In this document: in pieces, positions 46,719 to 55,338 of the stretch
Layout of the letters: each line of letters opens with the position of its first letter
Numbering within the stretch: the stretch's first letter is position 1
Assembly (NCBI RefSeq): GCF_000520975.1
Contig: NZ_JACB01000026.1
Span: forward strand, 62,001-126,000
From: Aquimarina megaterium XH134
Lineage (GTDB): Bacteria; Bacteroidota; Bacteroidia; Flavobacteriales; Flavobacteriaceae
Length of the DNA stretch: 64,000 nucleotides
Direction: 5' to 3'
Notes under the pieces: model-generated
Told to the model about the DNA's origin: nothing
Database searches by the model: none
The model's input: the letters and a program-made list of their open reading frames with translations, nothing else
Made by a program: the position numbers and the translations under genes

Positions 46719-47138
46719 ATGAGAACAATACTTTATATCCTACTTGTATGCATTAGTACTTCTTCATTAACTTTTGCTCAGGAATCTGATAAAGCACTTG
46801 TAGAAAAAACCGTTACGTATTATCTGGACGGTGGTACAAATAATGATTTTGAAACCTTAAAAAAAGCATTTCATACCAATGCTACGATGAAATTTATTTC
46901 AAAAGACGGTTACAAAGAGGTAAATGCTTTAGAATTCTTTAAAAAAGTAATGAAACCGGGACCGAAACAAAACCGGAAAACAAAAATTGCATCTATAGAT
47001 ATCACAGGAAATGCAGCACAAGCAAAACTTGAAATTGAATACGAAACATTTGCATTTATTGATTACATGAATCTATTAAAAGTAGATGGAGAATGGAAAG
47101 TAGTGAGCAAAATATTCTATAGAAAGCAAAAGAACTAA
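46719..47138 (+). CDS. Secreted NTF2-like protein
   Basis: A 139-residue protein with signal peptide (LLVCISTSSLTFAQ). The fold pattern is NTF2-like of the putative lumazine-binding type: KALVEKTVTYYLDGGTNNDFETLKKAFHTNATMKFI, then NAAQAKLEIEYETFAFIDYMNLLKVDGEWKVVSKIFY. The conserved C-terminal 'GEWKVVSKIFY' strand is characteristic. NTF2-like proteins bind small molecules or act as enzymes on varied substrates. It forms an apparent operon with the PfpI-like gene (18 bp) and the following NTF2-like gene (3 bp), and should be periplasmic. Confidence 0.8.
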   Translation: MRTILYILLVCISTSSLTFAQESDKALVEKTVTYYLDGGTNNDFETLKKAFHTNATMKFISKDGYKEVNALEFFKKVMKPGPKQNRKTKIASIDITGNAAQAKLEIEYETFAFIDYMNLLKVDGEWKVVSKIFYRKQKN

Positions 47139-47141
47139 AAA

Positions 47142-47597
47142 ATGAAATCATTTTTATCAATTTTACTTCTCATATTCATTTGTAATAAGGCAATTGGGCA
47201 AAACTATATAGGAGAAAAAGCAGAGATCAAACAAATATTAGAAAACGGTAAATACTTTTCTAAATATGTAAATACTTCAAACTATAAAATGATTGGTGAA
47301 TCGTATACCAAGGATGCCAAAATATTCCCTAATAATTTAAAGATTATTGAAGGAATAGAAGATATATTGGGATATTGGAAACTTCCTGAAGGGATATCAA
47401 TCATTAACCATAAAATAGATCCTATTGAGATTAAAATCATCGGTAATGAAGCATATGATTATGGTACGTATCAAGGCACTACAAAAAAAGCTAACGGAGA
47501 AGAAATTTCCTGGAAAGGTAAATATGTGATTGTCTGGAGAAAAGTTGGAACTAATTGGAAAATGTATCTAGATATATGGAACTCAATTAAGCAGTAA
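47142..47597 (+). CDS. Secreted DUF4440/SnoaL-like NTF2 protein
   Basis: A 151-residue protein with signal peptide (MKSFLSILLLIFICNKAIGQ). The sequence fits the DUF4440/NTF2-like family: KYVNTSNYKMIGESYTKDAKIFPNNLKIIEGIEDILGYW, then YDYGTYQGTTKKANGEEISWKGKYVIVWRKVGTNWKMYLDIWN. The final 'WRKVGTNWKMYLDIWN' is the typical closing strand. It is only three bases from the previous gene and is therefore co-transcribed. No catalytic residues can be named. The convergent DUF5995 gene begins just beyond. Confidence 0.8.
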   Translation: MKSFLSILLLIFICNKAIGQNYIGEKAEIKQILENGKYFSKYVNTSNYKMIGESYTKDAKIFPNNLKIIEGIEDILGYWKLPEGISIINHKIDPIEIKIIGNEAYDYGTYQGTTKKANGEEISWKGKYVIVWRKVGTNWKMYLDIWNSIKQ

Positions 47598-47612
47598 AGT
47601 GATTTAATATTA

Positions 47613-48962
47613 TCATTGTTTATTCAAGATTTCTACTGCTTTTGCCCAATCATTCTCTAAAACCGAATGTACTTGCTTTTGATCTGATCGAACAGTATAA
47701 TCACCAACAAATTGGGTGCCTAACAAATCAATATGATACAATGCTTTGAGACCATTATCATAAATCACAGCAGGATACACATCATGTTCTCTGAACAAAA
47801 AAGAAAAAGGTCCAAAACGAACATGGGCATCTACAATTACTCCTTTGCCATTAGGAGATAAAAGGTAATCTTCTTTAGAAATAAAAAGGGTAAACCAACC
47901 TTTATGAATTCGGAAATCATTTTTGGCAACACCTGCTTTTCCTTCATTTGGTAAAGGAGTAATAATTGATTTGATAGAAGCATCACCAACTATTTTCTGA
48001 AATAACCCCATCATAGTAAGCAATATCTTATTTTTAATACTAATCGAAGCCTTTAGCATTTTAGACCAGCTTTTTATTTTAAAATTAAAATTACCAGTCC
48101 ATTCTCCTTTTGCTATTCGAAAGTAATATATCTGGTTAGGAGCATTCTTAAGAGCTTCCGGACTTAGTGTGATGCCTTGTTCTTGTTCTATTAATTCAAG
48201 TAATTCGTTTCCAGCATTTAAGGTGTCAATAATCTGATCGACATTTTTTACTTCGACAGAATTAATAATCTTTAAGACAGATTCTCCCAAAAAACCTGGG
48301 TCAATAATTTTTTGACCCACCTGGGCTATATCTATATTTTTTTGTTCAATGACAATTTGTTGATCTGACAAGGTGAGTGGTGCTAATTCGATAGCAAGTT
48401 TCCAGGCAAAGTCTCGTGCGATTTTCATACTAAAATTAATAATCGCCTCTTCTTCTTTTTTTGCAATGTCTTCTAATAAGTATAATAATGGTGAAAGCTC
48501 ACTTAACTCCTTCAGAACAGTTGGGATAATAGAAGCAAGAATCGTATTTACCTTTTGAAAATCATCGTGCAAATCATGAATAGCAGCATCAGGAGCAATT
48601 TCTGCAGCAGCAGCTCCCAAATCAATATTGATATGTGGATTCATTCCTAATAATAAGTGTTGAACAATAATGAGTTCATGATCAGATATTGCATTAAAAG
48701 CAACTGCCCATGCTTTGGGCATGGCAGGATCATTGTTTTGAAATTGTTCAACTACTTTAAAATAGCGTGCTGCAAAATGAATATCTAACTCTTCAAGTCG
48801 TTTATCATCATCAAAATACCCGGTACCTAATTTGTTTTTAATGGTTTGGGTTACTCGCAAATATAAACTAGCGAAATAGCCCACTCGACTAGAGTGCTCT
48901 TTTGACCACTGCAGAATAGATTCTAATTTTTCGATTACTTCATTGATAGAAGCTGGATTCAT
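47613..48962 (-). CDS. DUF5995-family protein
   Basis: A 449-residue soluble protein. The N-terminal 260 residues match the DUF5995 pattern: SSRVGYFASLYLRVTQTIKNKL, LEELDIHFAARYFKV, AWAVAFNAISDHELIIVQHLLLGMNPHINIDLGAAAAEIAPD. The 'LGMNxHINxDL' block is the clearest. Residues about 270-449 are a separate strand-rich part (YYFRIAKGEWTGNFNFKIKSW, VDAHVRFGPFSFLFREHDVYPAVIYDNGLKALYHIDLLGTQF), which looks like a lipocalin or related small barrel. No signal peptide. Function is unknown. A 302-bp gap lies between its start and the divergent AraC gene, with no features seen. Confidence 0.75.
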   Translation of the reverse strand: MNPASINEVIEKLESILQWSKEHSSRVGYFASLYLRVTQTIKNKLGTGYFDDDKRLEELDIHFAARYFKVVEQFQNNDPAMPKAWAVAFNAISDHELIIVQHLLLGMNPHINIDLGAAAAEIAPDAAIHDLHDDFQKVNTILASIIPTVLKELSELSPLLYLLEDIAKKEEEAIINFSMKIARDFAWKLAIELAPLTLSDQQIVIEQKNIDIAQVGQKIIDPGFLGESVLKIINSVEVKNVDQIIDTLNAGNELLELIEQEQGITLSPEALKNAPNQIYYFRIAKGEWTGNFNFKIKSWSKMLKASISIKNKILLTMMGLFQKIVGDASIKSIITPLPNEGKAGVAKNDFRIHKGWFTLFISKEDYLLSPNGKGVIVDAHVRFGPFSFLFREHDVYPAVIYDNGLKALYHIDLLGTQFVGDYTVRSDQKQVHSVLENDWAKAVEILNKQ

Positions 48963-49264
48963 AATAACAGATTTAGAATACCGTTAGCCCATATTTAGCT
49001 TTACTAAAGTTATAGCATTTACAATCAATTAAAAAGAGTTAAAACCCCCAATTTATAGCGGGTTTTCTACCTGAAATTGGTAAAAATAGCGCATGTTTAA
49101 GATCACAGCCTTCATTATCAATACTTAAGAATTCTTCAATTTCTAAAATAGAGATACTCAAAAATTCAATTTAAGAAACACAGGTATTGTCGTTATAATG
49201 ACTAATTTTATGTAAAGGGTATGTGTTTTTTTTAATTACCTTCGTATGATAAGTTATCTATATC

Positions 49265-50020
49265 ATGGAATGTGCGACCATATGTTATGATAAAAAACAT
49301 TTTTTCCCGATGCATTTGCATCCGGATCGCTATACCTTTTCTTATATCATAAATGGAAGTTCAAATCTTATATGTAAAGATGCTATATTCACATTAAAAG
49401 CAGGTGATTTGGTCGTGATCCCTCCTTATGTGGCACACCAGACGTTGGTAGAGAATTTTTTTCATTATAAGGTGATACGAGTTCCAAAGTTATACTCTTT
49501 CAATACTATTTCCAGTGACCGATTAGGTCTAACAATAATACAGAATTGCCATTCGTATAAACATCATTTTGATACCTGGTTCGAATCGATCAGGGATACC
49601 AATACGAAGAATTTGGGTGCTACAAATAGTGAAGAAACCAGAGTACCAGAAGTATTTAAGCATTTTTTGATTAGTACTAGTGCTAATTCAACAAAGTCAA
49701 AACTTATTTTAAAAAAGGCACTGGTACATTTCGAGCATAATTATAATCGCACCATACTAGTGGAAGAATTATTAGATCTAACCTGTTTAAGTGATAGTCA
49801 TTTTCAACGTCTTTTTAAAACCAATATCGGGATTTCGCCTATTCGCTATCTACAAAATCTGCGAATAGAAAAAGCTAAAGAATACATAAAGACGAGAGAT
49901 AGTTTTACCGATATTGCTTATGATACGGGCTTTTTTGACCAAAGTCATTTTAATAAATATTTTAAAATGAATGTTGGGATGATCCCAAAAAAATATGCCG
50001 ACCTGGTTAAAAATGATTGA
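49265..50020 (+). CDS. AraC-family regulator with cupin-like N-terminus
   Basis: A 251-residue regulator. Residues 10-80 form an AraC_binding cupin: FPMHLHPDRYTFSYIINGSSNLICKDAIFTLKAGDLVVIPPYVAHQT. The C-terminal 100 residues carry the two HTH units: ILVEELLDLTCLSDSHFQRLFKTNIGISPIRYLQNLRIEKAKEYI and FTDIAYDTGFFDQSHFNKYFKMNVGMIPKKYA. It likely binds a small ligand and controls the aminotransferase gene that starts 56 bp downstream on the same strand. The ATG at 49265 gives the complete cupin, so it is preferred. Confidence 0.9.
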   Translation: MECATICYDKKHFFPMHLHPDRYTFSYIINGSSNLICKDAIFTLKAGDLVVIPPYVAHQTLVENFFHYKVIRVPKLYSFNTISSDRLGLTIIQNCHSYKHHFDTWFESIRDTNTKNLGATNSEETRVPEVFKHFLISTSANSTKSKLILKKALVHFEHNYNRTILVEELLDLTCLSDSHFQRLFKTNIGISPIRYLQNLRIEKAKEYIKTRDSFTDIAYDTGFFDQSHFNKYFKMNVGMIPKKYADLVKND

Positions 50021-50076
50021 ATTTTACAATTTTGGGGTTTAAAATTGATCGAACTTGCTATCAAAAGTAAAACGTT

Positions 50077-51378
50077 ATGCAAGATTTAAACCCAAAAGAA
50101 GTAGAAGAGGCCCAGGAAACACTAATACGGTATTGTGGTGAGTTTTCACCTTTTATTGCCGAAAAAGCTTTTGGAAGCTATATCTATAATAAAAAAGGAG
50201 ACGCAATTCTGGATTTTACTTCTGGTCAAATGTGTTCTGTATTTGGACATAACCACCCAAAATTTGTTGAAATATTAGAAAAATCAGGAGATAAAGCTAT
50301 TCATTTACTAAGTTCTATTTTGTCTCCTCCGGTTATTGATCTTGCCAAAAAACTAACCAGCAAACTACCCGATAGTCTGTCCAAATGTATATTTCTAAAT
50401 ACAGGATCCGAGTCGAATGAAGTGGCAATACGAATGGCAAAATTAGTTACTGGTGGTTTTGAAATCATAGGATTTTCTGGATCCTGGCATGGTATGACGG
50501 CCGGGGCGCAATCGTATACCTATTCAAAAACAAGAAAAGGATACGGACCTGCGATGTCTGGTAGTTTGATGATACCGGCACCTTATGAGTATCGCTGCCC
50601 GATTGCACATTGTAAAGGGAGTTGTGATCATACTTGCCTGGAAGTAGGCATGAAAATGGCCGATCAGCAATCTGTTGGTGAATATGCCGCGTTAATAGCC
50701 GAACCTTTATTGAGTGCTGCAGGGATGATAGAATTAAAACCCGACTATATTAAGAGGTTAAAAGAACTATGTGACGAACGTGGATTATTGCTAATATTTG
50801 ATGAAGCCCAAACGGCATTAGGACGCCTTGGGACAACTTTTGCTTTTGAACAATATGATGTTATTCCTGATTTCTTAACCTTATCAAAAACACTAGGAGG
50901 AGGGCTTCCTTTGGCTGCAATGGTTACTACGGCAGAAATAGAGGAAGAATGCCATAAAAGAGGGTTTGTTTATGTGACTTCTCATGTATCCGATCCATTT
51001 TGTGCGTCCTTTGGCTCGGCTGCTTTCGACATACTCGATGAACAACAATTAGCCAAAAATGCTTTAGAAAAGGGGAAGTACTTAAAACAGCAATTGCTAC
51101 AACTACATGAGAAATATGAATGTATAGGGGATGTAAGAGGTAGCGGACTTTTATTAGGTGTTGAAATTGTAAAGGATAGGGAAACAAAGATACCAGACGA
51201 TGATTTGGGGCAAAAAATATGTAGTAGATGCCTGGAGCTGGGACTAAATATGAATATAGTTCGAATGAAAGGTTACGGAAGTGTTTTTAGAATTGCTCCT
51301 CCATTAACCATAAGCAAAAAAGAAATAGATTTAGGAATTGCAATTTTGGATGAAGCGATACAGGATTGTACTAAATAA
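50077..51378 (+). CDS. Class III PLP-dependent aminotransferase (dialkylglycine decarboxylase-like)
   Basis: A 433-residue PLP enzyme. Fold-type I features are GSESNEVAIRMAKLVTG (phosphate-binding region), SGSWHGMTAG, LLIFDEAQTALGRLG (Asp that pairs with the pyridine nitrogen) and LSKTLGGGLPLAAM (K271, Schiff-base lysine). The region YTYSKTRKGYGPAMSGSLMIPAPYEYRCP is close to 2,2-dialkylglycine decarboxylases, which decarboxylate and transaminate. A cysteine cluster C174-x4-C179-x3-C183-x3-C187 follows, which may bind a metal. The substrate is uncertain. It is probably regulated by the adjacent AraC protein. Confidence 0.88.
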   Translation: MQDLNPKEVEEAQETLIRYCGEFSPFIAEKAFGSYIYNKKGDAILDFTSGQMCSVFGHNHPKFVEILEKSGDKAIHLLSSILSPPVIDLAKKLTSKLPDSLSKCIFLNTGSESNEVAIRMAKLVTGGFEIIGFSGSWHGMTAGAQSYTYSKTRKGYGPAMSGSLMIPAPYEYRCPIAHCKGSCDHTCLEVGMKMADQQSVGEYAALIAEPLLSAAGMIELKPDYIKRLKELCDERGLLLIFDEAQTALGRLGTTFAFEQYDVIPDFLTLSKTLGGGLPLAAMVTTAEIEEECHKRGFVYVTSHVSDPFCASFGSAAFDILDEQQLAKNALEKGKYLKQQLLQLHEKYECIGDVRGSGLLLGVEIVKDRETKIPDDDLGQKICSRCLELGLNMNIVRMKGYGSVFRIAPPLTISKKEIDLGIAILDEAIQDCTK

Positions 51379-51566
51379 AAAATACTATTTATTGAATGTG
51401 TATATGAAAACAGGTATTTTTACGTATTGTTAGCTATAAAAGTTCATCTTAAGTTTAAACATCATAATCGTCATTTTTTAATTCCCCGCATTGATTATAA
51501 ATAGTTGATTTAGATTTCTTATTAATGTATTCTTTTATTAAAAATATACTGTAAAATTCTGGAATT

Positions 51567-53267
51567 ATGAGTGAAGATAATAGTAGTACCGAAAGTACCT
51601 TTATTCCTTTTGAAAATATAGGCTTGTGTTTTAGCGGCGGTGGTTATCGAGCAACATTCTATTCTTTGGGGATACTCTCGTATCTAAATAAAGTCAAATT
51701 TAAAGAAAAACCTCTATTAGAATATGTAGAAGCTTTAAGTTCTGTTAGTGGTGGAACACTTTTGGCAGTGGCTTATGCCAAATCTGCACAGGATACGAAA
51801 CACAGTTTTACAGATTTTTTTAAAGCATTTTACCAAACCTTTGAACCTAAAAACGATAAATTATTAGATACAGCAATTAAGAAACTGGAAGATGATACCG
51901 TTTGGAAAAATAATTCATACAAGACACGTTCCCTGATTAATGCGTTTGCATTGACATATGCAGAAATGGAAGTTTTTAAGGGAGATTTTTCTATGTTCAA
52001 GGACCCAGCATCAATACACTTAAAACAAGTATGTTATAATGCTACAGATTTTTCGTTTGGACTTACGTATAGGTTTCAAAATACAGGAGTTTTTGGTAAT
52101 TCTCCACTTTCTAATACATCTGTAGAAAAGCTTAAATTTAAAGTACAATTGGGAGATATTATTGCTTCATCTTCCTGTTTTCCTCTTGGGTTTGAACCAT
52201 TACAATTTCCGGATGATTATTTTAAAGATCATAATACTACAGATTATAAAGCATTGAAAAGCCTTGATAGATTTATTGATGGAGTAGGAATCATGGATGG
52301 TGGTATTGCAGATAATCAAGGAATTGGTAGTATGATTCGAATTAATGAGAGAATGAAAAATGCACTCAGTCTTATCATCGTAAATGATGTTGGAAGTTTT
52401 AAAATGGTACCCTGGCATCAGGATAATAGTTTTGAGAAAAAAGGAGTTTCTGTAAAACAGTTTATAGCGAAAGCCTTAACATATTTCAGGATTAAACCAT
52501 TGTATTGGATACTTCTTGTAATAGGAGTACTTATAGTGGCTATAAATTCAATGAAAATTTTCAATAGTTGTGATGATTGTGCCTGGCCTGCCATCTATAT
52601 CATTGGCAGTATATTAATTGGTATTGGATTGACTTTAACAATATTGGGAGGATTAGCCTCGGTTATCATGAAGTTTTTTAAAAGCAAGATGGCATCGCTT
52701 TTTAAAAAAAATGTACCAGAACCACTTGTAGATGACATCCTGAGTTTTAAAAAACTTGATATTGGATTGGTGCAACAGATGCTTACAAATCGATTAACAT
52801 CTGCAGTAAAAATGATTAATGATGTTTTCTTAAAACAAATGCGTAGACTTAATTATGATTTGTTCTATTCTAAATATTCACTAAAAAACAAACGTATTAC
52901 CACCACAGTATATAAGCTAAATGGCCAAAAGACACCTTATTCGGGAGCTAAGCCCAGTTATAATAAGGATATTAAACCAGTACCTAGCAAATTATTAATG
53001 AGTGTAGGGTTAACTGCATCTGAAACACCAACAACATTATGGTGGGATAAAAAGGATATTGCCAAAAATAGAATGGATACACTAATTGCCTGCGGCCAAT
53101 TTACGCTCTGTTACGAACTTATGGAGTATATTCTAGAGCTCAAAAAATCCGAAGATGATTTAAAAATTGATTTCACCGAAATTGATACCTTATATGAACA
53201 GCTAAAAAAGGATTGGAAAGCCTTTAATAAAGATCCGTTTTTTGCACTAGAGGAATTAAAAAAATAA
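51567..53267 (+). CDS. Patatin-like phospholipase with internal membrane segments
   Basis: A 566-residue protein. The patatin motifs are GLCFSGGGYRATFYSLGIL (oxyanion-hole GGG) and ALSSVSGGTLLA, in which the serine sits in SxSGG rather than the usual GxSxG. The catalytic Asp is in GIMDGGIADNQG (DGG). Patatins hydrolyse acyl chains from phospholipids. Two hydrophobic helices (YWILLVIGVLIVAIN, IYIIGSILIGIGLTLTILGGLASVIM) lie at about residues 312-368 and probably anchor it. The C-terminal 190 residues are soluble, with unusual length for the family. It stands alone. An AT-rich 5' gap precedes it. Confidence 0.88.
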   Translation: MSEDNSSTESTFIPFENIGLCFSGGGYRATFYSLGILSYLNKVKFKEKPLLEYVEALSSVSGGTLLAVAYAKSAQDTKHSFTDFFKAFYQTFEPKNDKLLDTAIKKLEDDTVWKNNSYKTRSLINAFALTYAEMEVFKGDFSMFKDPASIHLKQVCYNATDFSFGLTYRFQNTGVFGNSPLSNTSVEKLKFKVQLGDIIASSSCFPLGFEPLQFPDDYFKDHNTTDYKALKSLDRFIDGVGIMDGGIADNQGIGSMIRINERMKNALSLIIVNDVGSFKMVPWHQDNSFEKKGVSVKQFIAKALTYFRIKPLYWILLVIGVLIVAINSMKIFNSCDDCAWPAIYIIGSILIGIGLTLTILGGLASVIMKFFKSKMASLFKKNVPEPLVDDILSFKKLDIGLVQQMLTNRLTSAVKMINDVFLKQMRRLNYDLFYSKYSLKNKRITTTVYKLNGQKTPYSGAKPSYNKDIKPVPSKLLMSVGLTASETPTTLWWDKKDIAKNRMDTLIACGQFTLCYELMEYILELKKSEDDLKIDFTEIDTLYEQLKKDWKAFNKDPFFALEELKK

Positions 53268-53339
53268 GTGTTTAGAATAGGTTTTTGAAGTTGTTTTGAT
53301 GTTTGTATACCTGTTTTTTATGAGAAGCTTTTATACAAG

Positions 53340-54044
53340 TCATTTAAAAAAAGCTAGCATGTTATCTTTATAACTGTTTCCAATAGGAATTTCAATTCTT
53401 CCTATTTCTACATCATTCTTAGTATATGCAGTGATCTTTTCGCTATTTACAATATAAGAACGATGTAAACGAATAAAACGTTTATCAATACGTTTTTCAA
53501 AACTAGAGATACTTTCCTTAATCGTTAGTGCTTCATTCTCTAAATGAATTTTAATATAATCCTTTAAACTTTCAATATACAGAACATCATCAAAAAGTAC
53601 TTTTATTTGTTTTTTTGCTTTGTTTACAAAAACAAAATCTATTTTCTTATGTACAGTATCTTCTGGTGAATCAGATGAAATGGATTTTCTTTCCTGTTTT
53701 AAAAACTTCTGAATGGCTAAGAAAAAACGTTCAAAAAATATTGGCTTCAATAAATAGTCTACAGCATTTAATTCAAATCCATCTACTGCATAATCACGAT
53801 AAGCAGTAGTAAAAATTACCTGAGGTTTGTAGACAAGGTTTTTAAAAAAATCGGTGCCTTTTAATACTGGCATTTCAATATCTAAGAAGAGTAAATCTAT
53901 TTTTGTTGTATTTAATATCGAACTGGCTTCAATAGCACTTGAGCACGAAGCAATTAATTCAAAATCTGGTAGTTTATCTAAATACGTTTCGATTAATTCT
54001 CTGGCTAAAGGTTCATCGTCTATAATTAAGCATGTATAGCTCAT
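53340..54044 (-). CDS. LytTR response regulator
   Basis: A 234-residue response regulator. The receiver domain occupies 1-120: CLIIDDEPLARELIETYLD, then LLFLDIEMP with the phosphoacceptor Asp, then TTAYRDYAVDGFELNAVDYLLKPI. The LytTR DNA-binding domain (about 135-234) has VLYIESLKDYIKIHLENEALTIKESISSFEKRI and FIRLHRSYIVN. The 4-base ATGA overlap with the histidine kinase gene indicates one transcript. Divergent on the other side lies a TonB-type receptor gene, the likely target. It probably acts as a membrane-signal transcription activator. Confidence 0.93.
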   Translation of the reverse strand: MSYTCLIIDDEPLARELIETYLDKLPDFELIASCSSAIEASSILNTTKIDLLFLDIEMPVLKGTDFFKNLVYKPQVIFTTAYRDYAVDGFELNAVDYLLKPIFFERFFLAIQKFLKQERKSISSDSPEDTVHKKIDFVFVNKAKKQIKVLFDDVLYIESLKDYIKIHLENEALTIKESISSFEKRIDKRFIRLHRSYIVNSEKITAYTKNDVEIGRIEIPIGNSYKDNMLAFFK

Positions 54045-55102
54045 ATAATATCTAATTTAAGATTAGCAGAAAATGAATTTGATTTGTTTTCAATAATCAA
54101 ATCATATGCTTTGGGGTACAGTAATTCTAATTGTTTTTTTATGTTTTTTAGCCCTATAGAATCTTTATTCATAGAAATATCAACTCCCATCGGTTTGCTG
54201 TTTTTTACATTAAACACTAATTGCTCTTCCTTTTTAGAGATGTTGATTTCGATACTTGCTTGATTTATTTCTTCTTTAACACCGTGTTTAAATGCATTTT
54301 CGATAAATGTGAGCAATAATAAAGGAGCTATTTTTTCTTGTCCTGTTACATTTTTACTAAATGAGATTTTTACTCTATCGGCATAACGAATTTTTTCTAA
54401 GGATAAATAGTTCTCGATTAAATCAATTTCTTTATCTAATGATACATAATTTTCGTTACAACGATATAAGATATAATCGAGGATATTAGAAAGCTTTTGA
54501 ATTACTTTGGTAGTGTCATCAGACTTTTTTAAGGCCAATGCATGTAAATTATTTAATGTATTAAATAAGAAGTGAGGATTTAATTGATTTTTTAATGCAG
54601 CAAGCTCGGTTGTTCTTTTCTGTTCGTTTAACTTTAGTAAACGTTGTTTCTCTGTATAAAGTTTTAATACCAGGATTAAGAATGTTGGATACAGTAAATA
54701 CAATGATTTTGATATAAACTCACCTATGTTGGTAAACCTCCCTAGTAGTGAAGCATCGGTAAAACGTTTTATATAATTTACATACGTTGCAGGGAAGGTA
54801 GGCTCAAAATAATACATATACGTTAAGGTGCAAATAAGGTAAAAAGTAACTAGTGTTATTATGATTGATATCCAAAAAATCAAGACCTTACCCTTATTTA
54901 AAAGATGTACAATTAAAAATTCTATAATCACATAGGACATGGCAATTTGTAATATAGCTCTTATACTGTACGTGATTAACAATTCTTCAGTTGTTGCATA
55001 ATACCAACTTGCGGTAGAAGCGGAAAAGACAAAAATCAAAAGCCCAAATATGAGGTACTTGAATCTTGAAACTTCCAGAAAGCTTTGGATTTTATGTAAC
55101 AT
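54041..55102 (-). CDS. LytS-type sensor histidine kinase
   Basis: A 353-residue kinase. Four hydrophobic helices are seen in residues 12-165 (YLIFGLLIFVFSASTASWY, AILQIAMSYVIIEFLIV, VLIFWISIIITLVTFYLI, LYLLYPTFLILVLKLY). Then follow the His_kinase phosphoacceptor segment LKNQLNPHFLFNTLNNLHALAL, the ATP-binding N-box LTFIENAFKHGVKE and the G-box KDSIGLKNIKKQLELLY. It should phosphorylate the LytTR regulator. The signal is unknown, with no extracytoplasmic domain, so it may sense membrane state or a partner protein. Its start faces the divergent receptor gene across about 230 bp. Confidence 0.93.
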   Translation of the reverse strand: MLHKIQSFLEVSRFKYLIFGLLIFVFSASTASWYYATTEELLITYSIRAILQIAMSYVIIEFLIVHLLNKGKVLIFWISIIITLVTFYLICTLTYMYYFEPTFPATYVNYIKRFTDASLLGRFTNIGEFISKSLYLLYPTFLILVLKLYTEKQRLLKLNEQKRTTELAALKNQLNPHFLFNTLNNLHALALKKSDDTTKVIQKLSNILDYILYRCNENYVSLDKEIDLIENYLSLEKIRYADRVKISFSKNVTGQEKIAPLLLLTFIENAFKHGVKEEINQASIEINISKKEEQLVFNVKNSKPMGVDISMNKDSIGLKNIKKQLELLYPKAYDLIIENKSNSFSANLKLDII

Positions 55103-55338
55103 ATCGTTTTCTATTTCTATTGATTGTAAAGGTACAAATTAAAAGAACCCAAGTTCGTATAGGACACCAAACTGAGGGTTTGTGGTGTCGAAAATCTATT
55201 TCCCGTAGACAAAATCATAGATCGGCAGTAACCCAATCTATGGCATCACTTATACTGCTTCTGTCTGTTTTTTTTATACGGGTTTACTCTTCATATAATT
55301 TAGCCGCTCAAACCATAATTTTTTTGAGAATGAACTTT

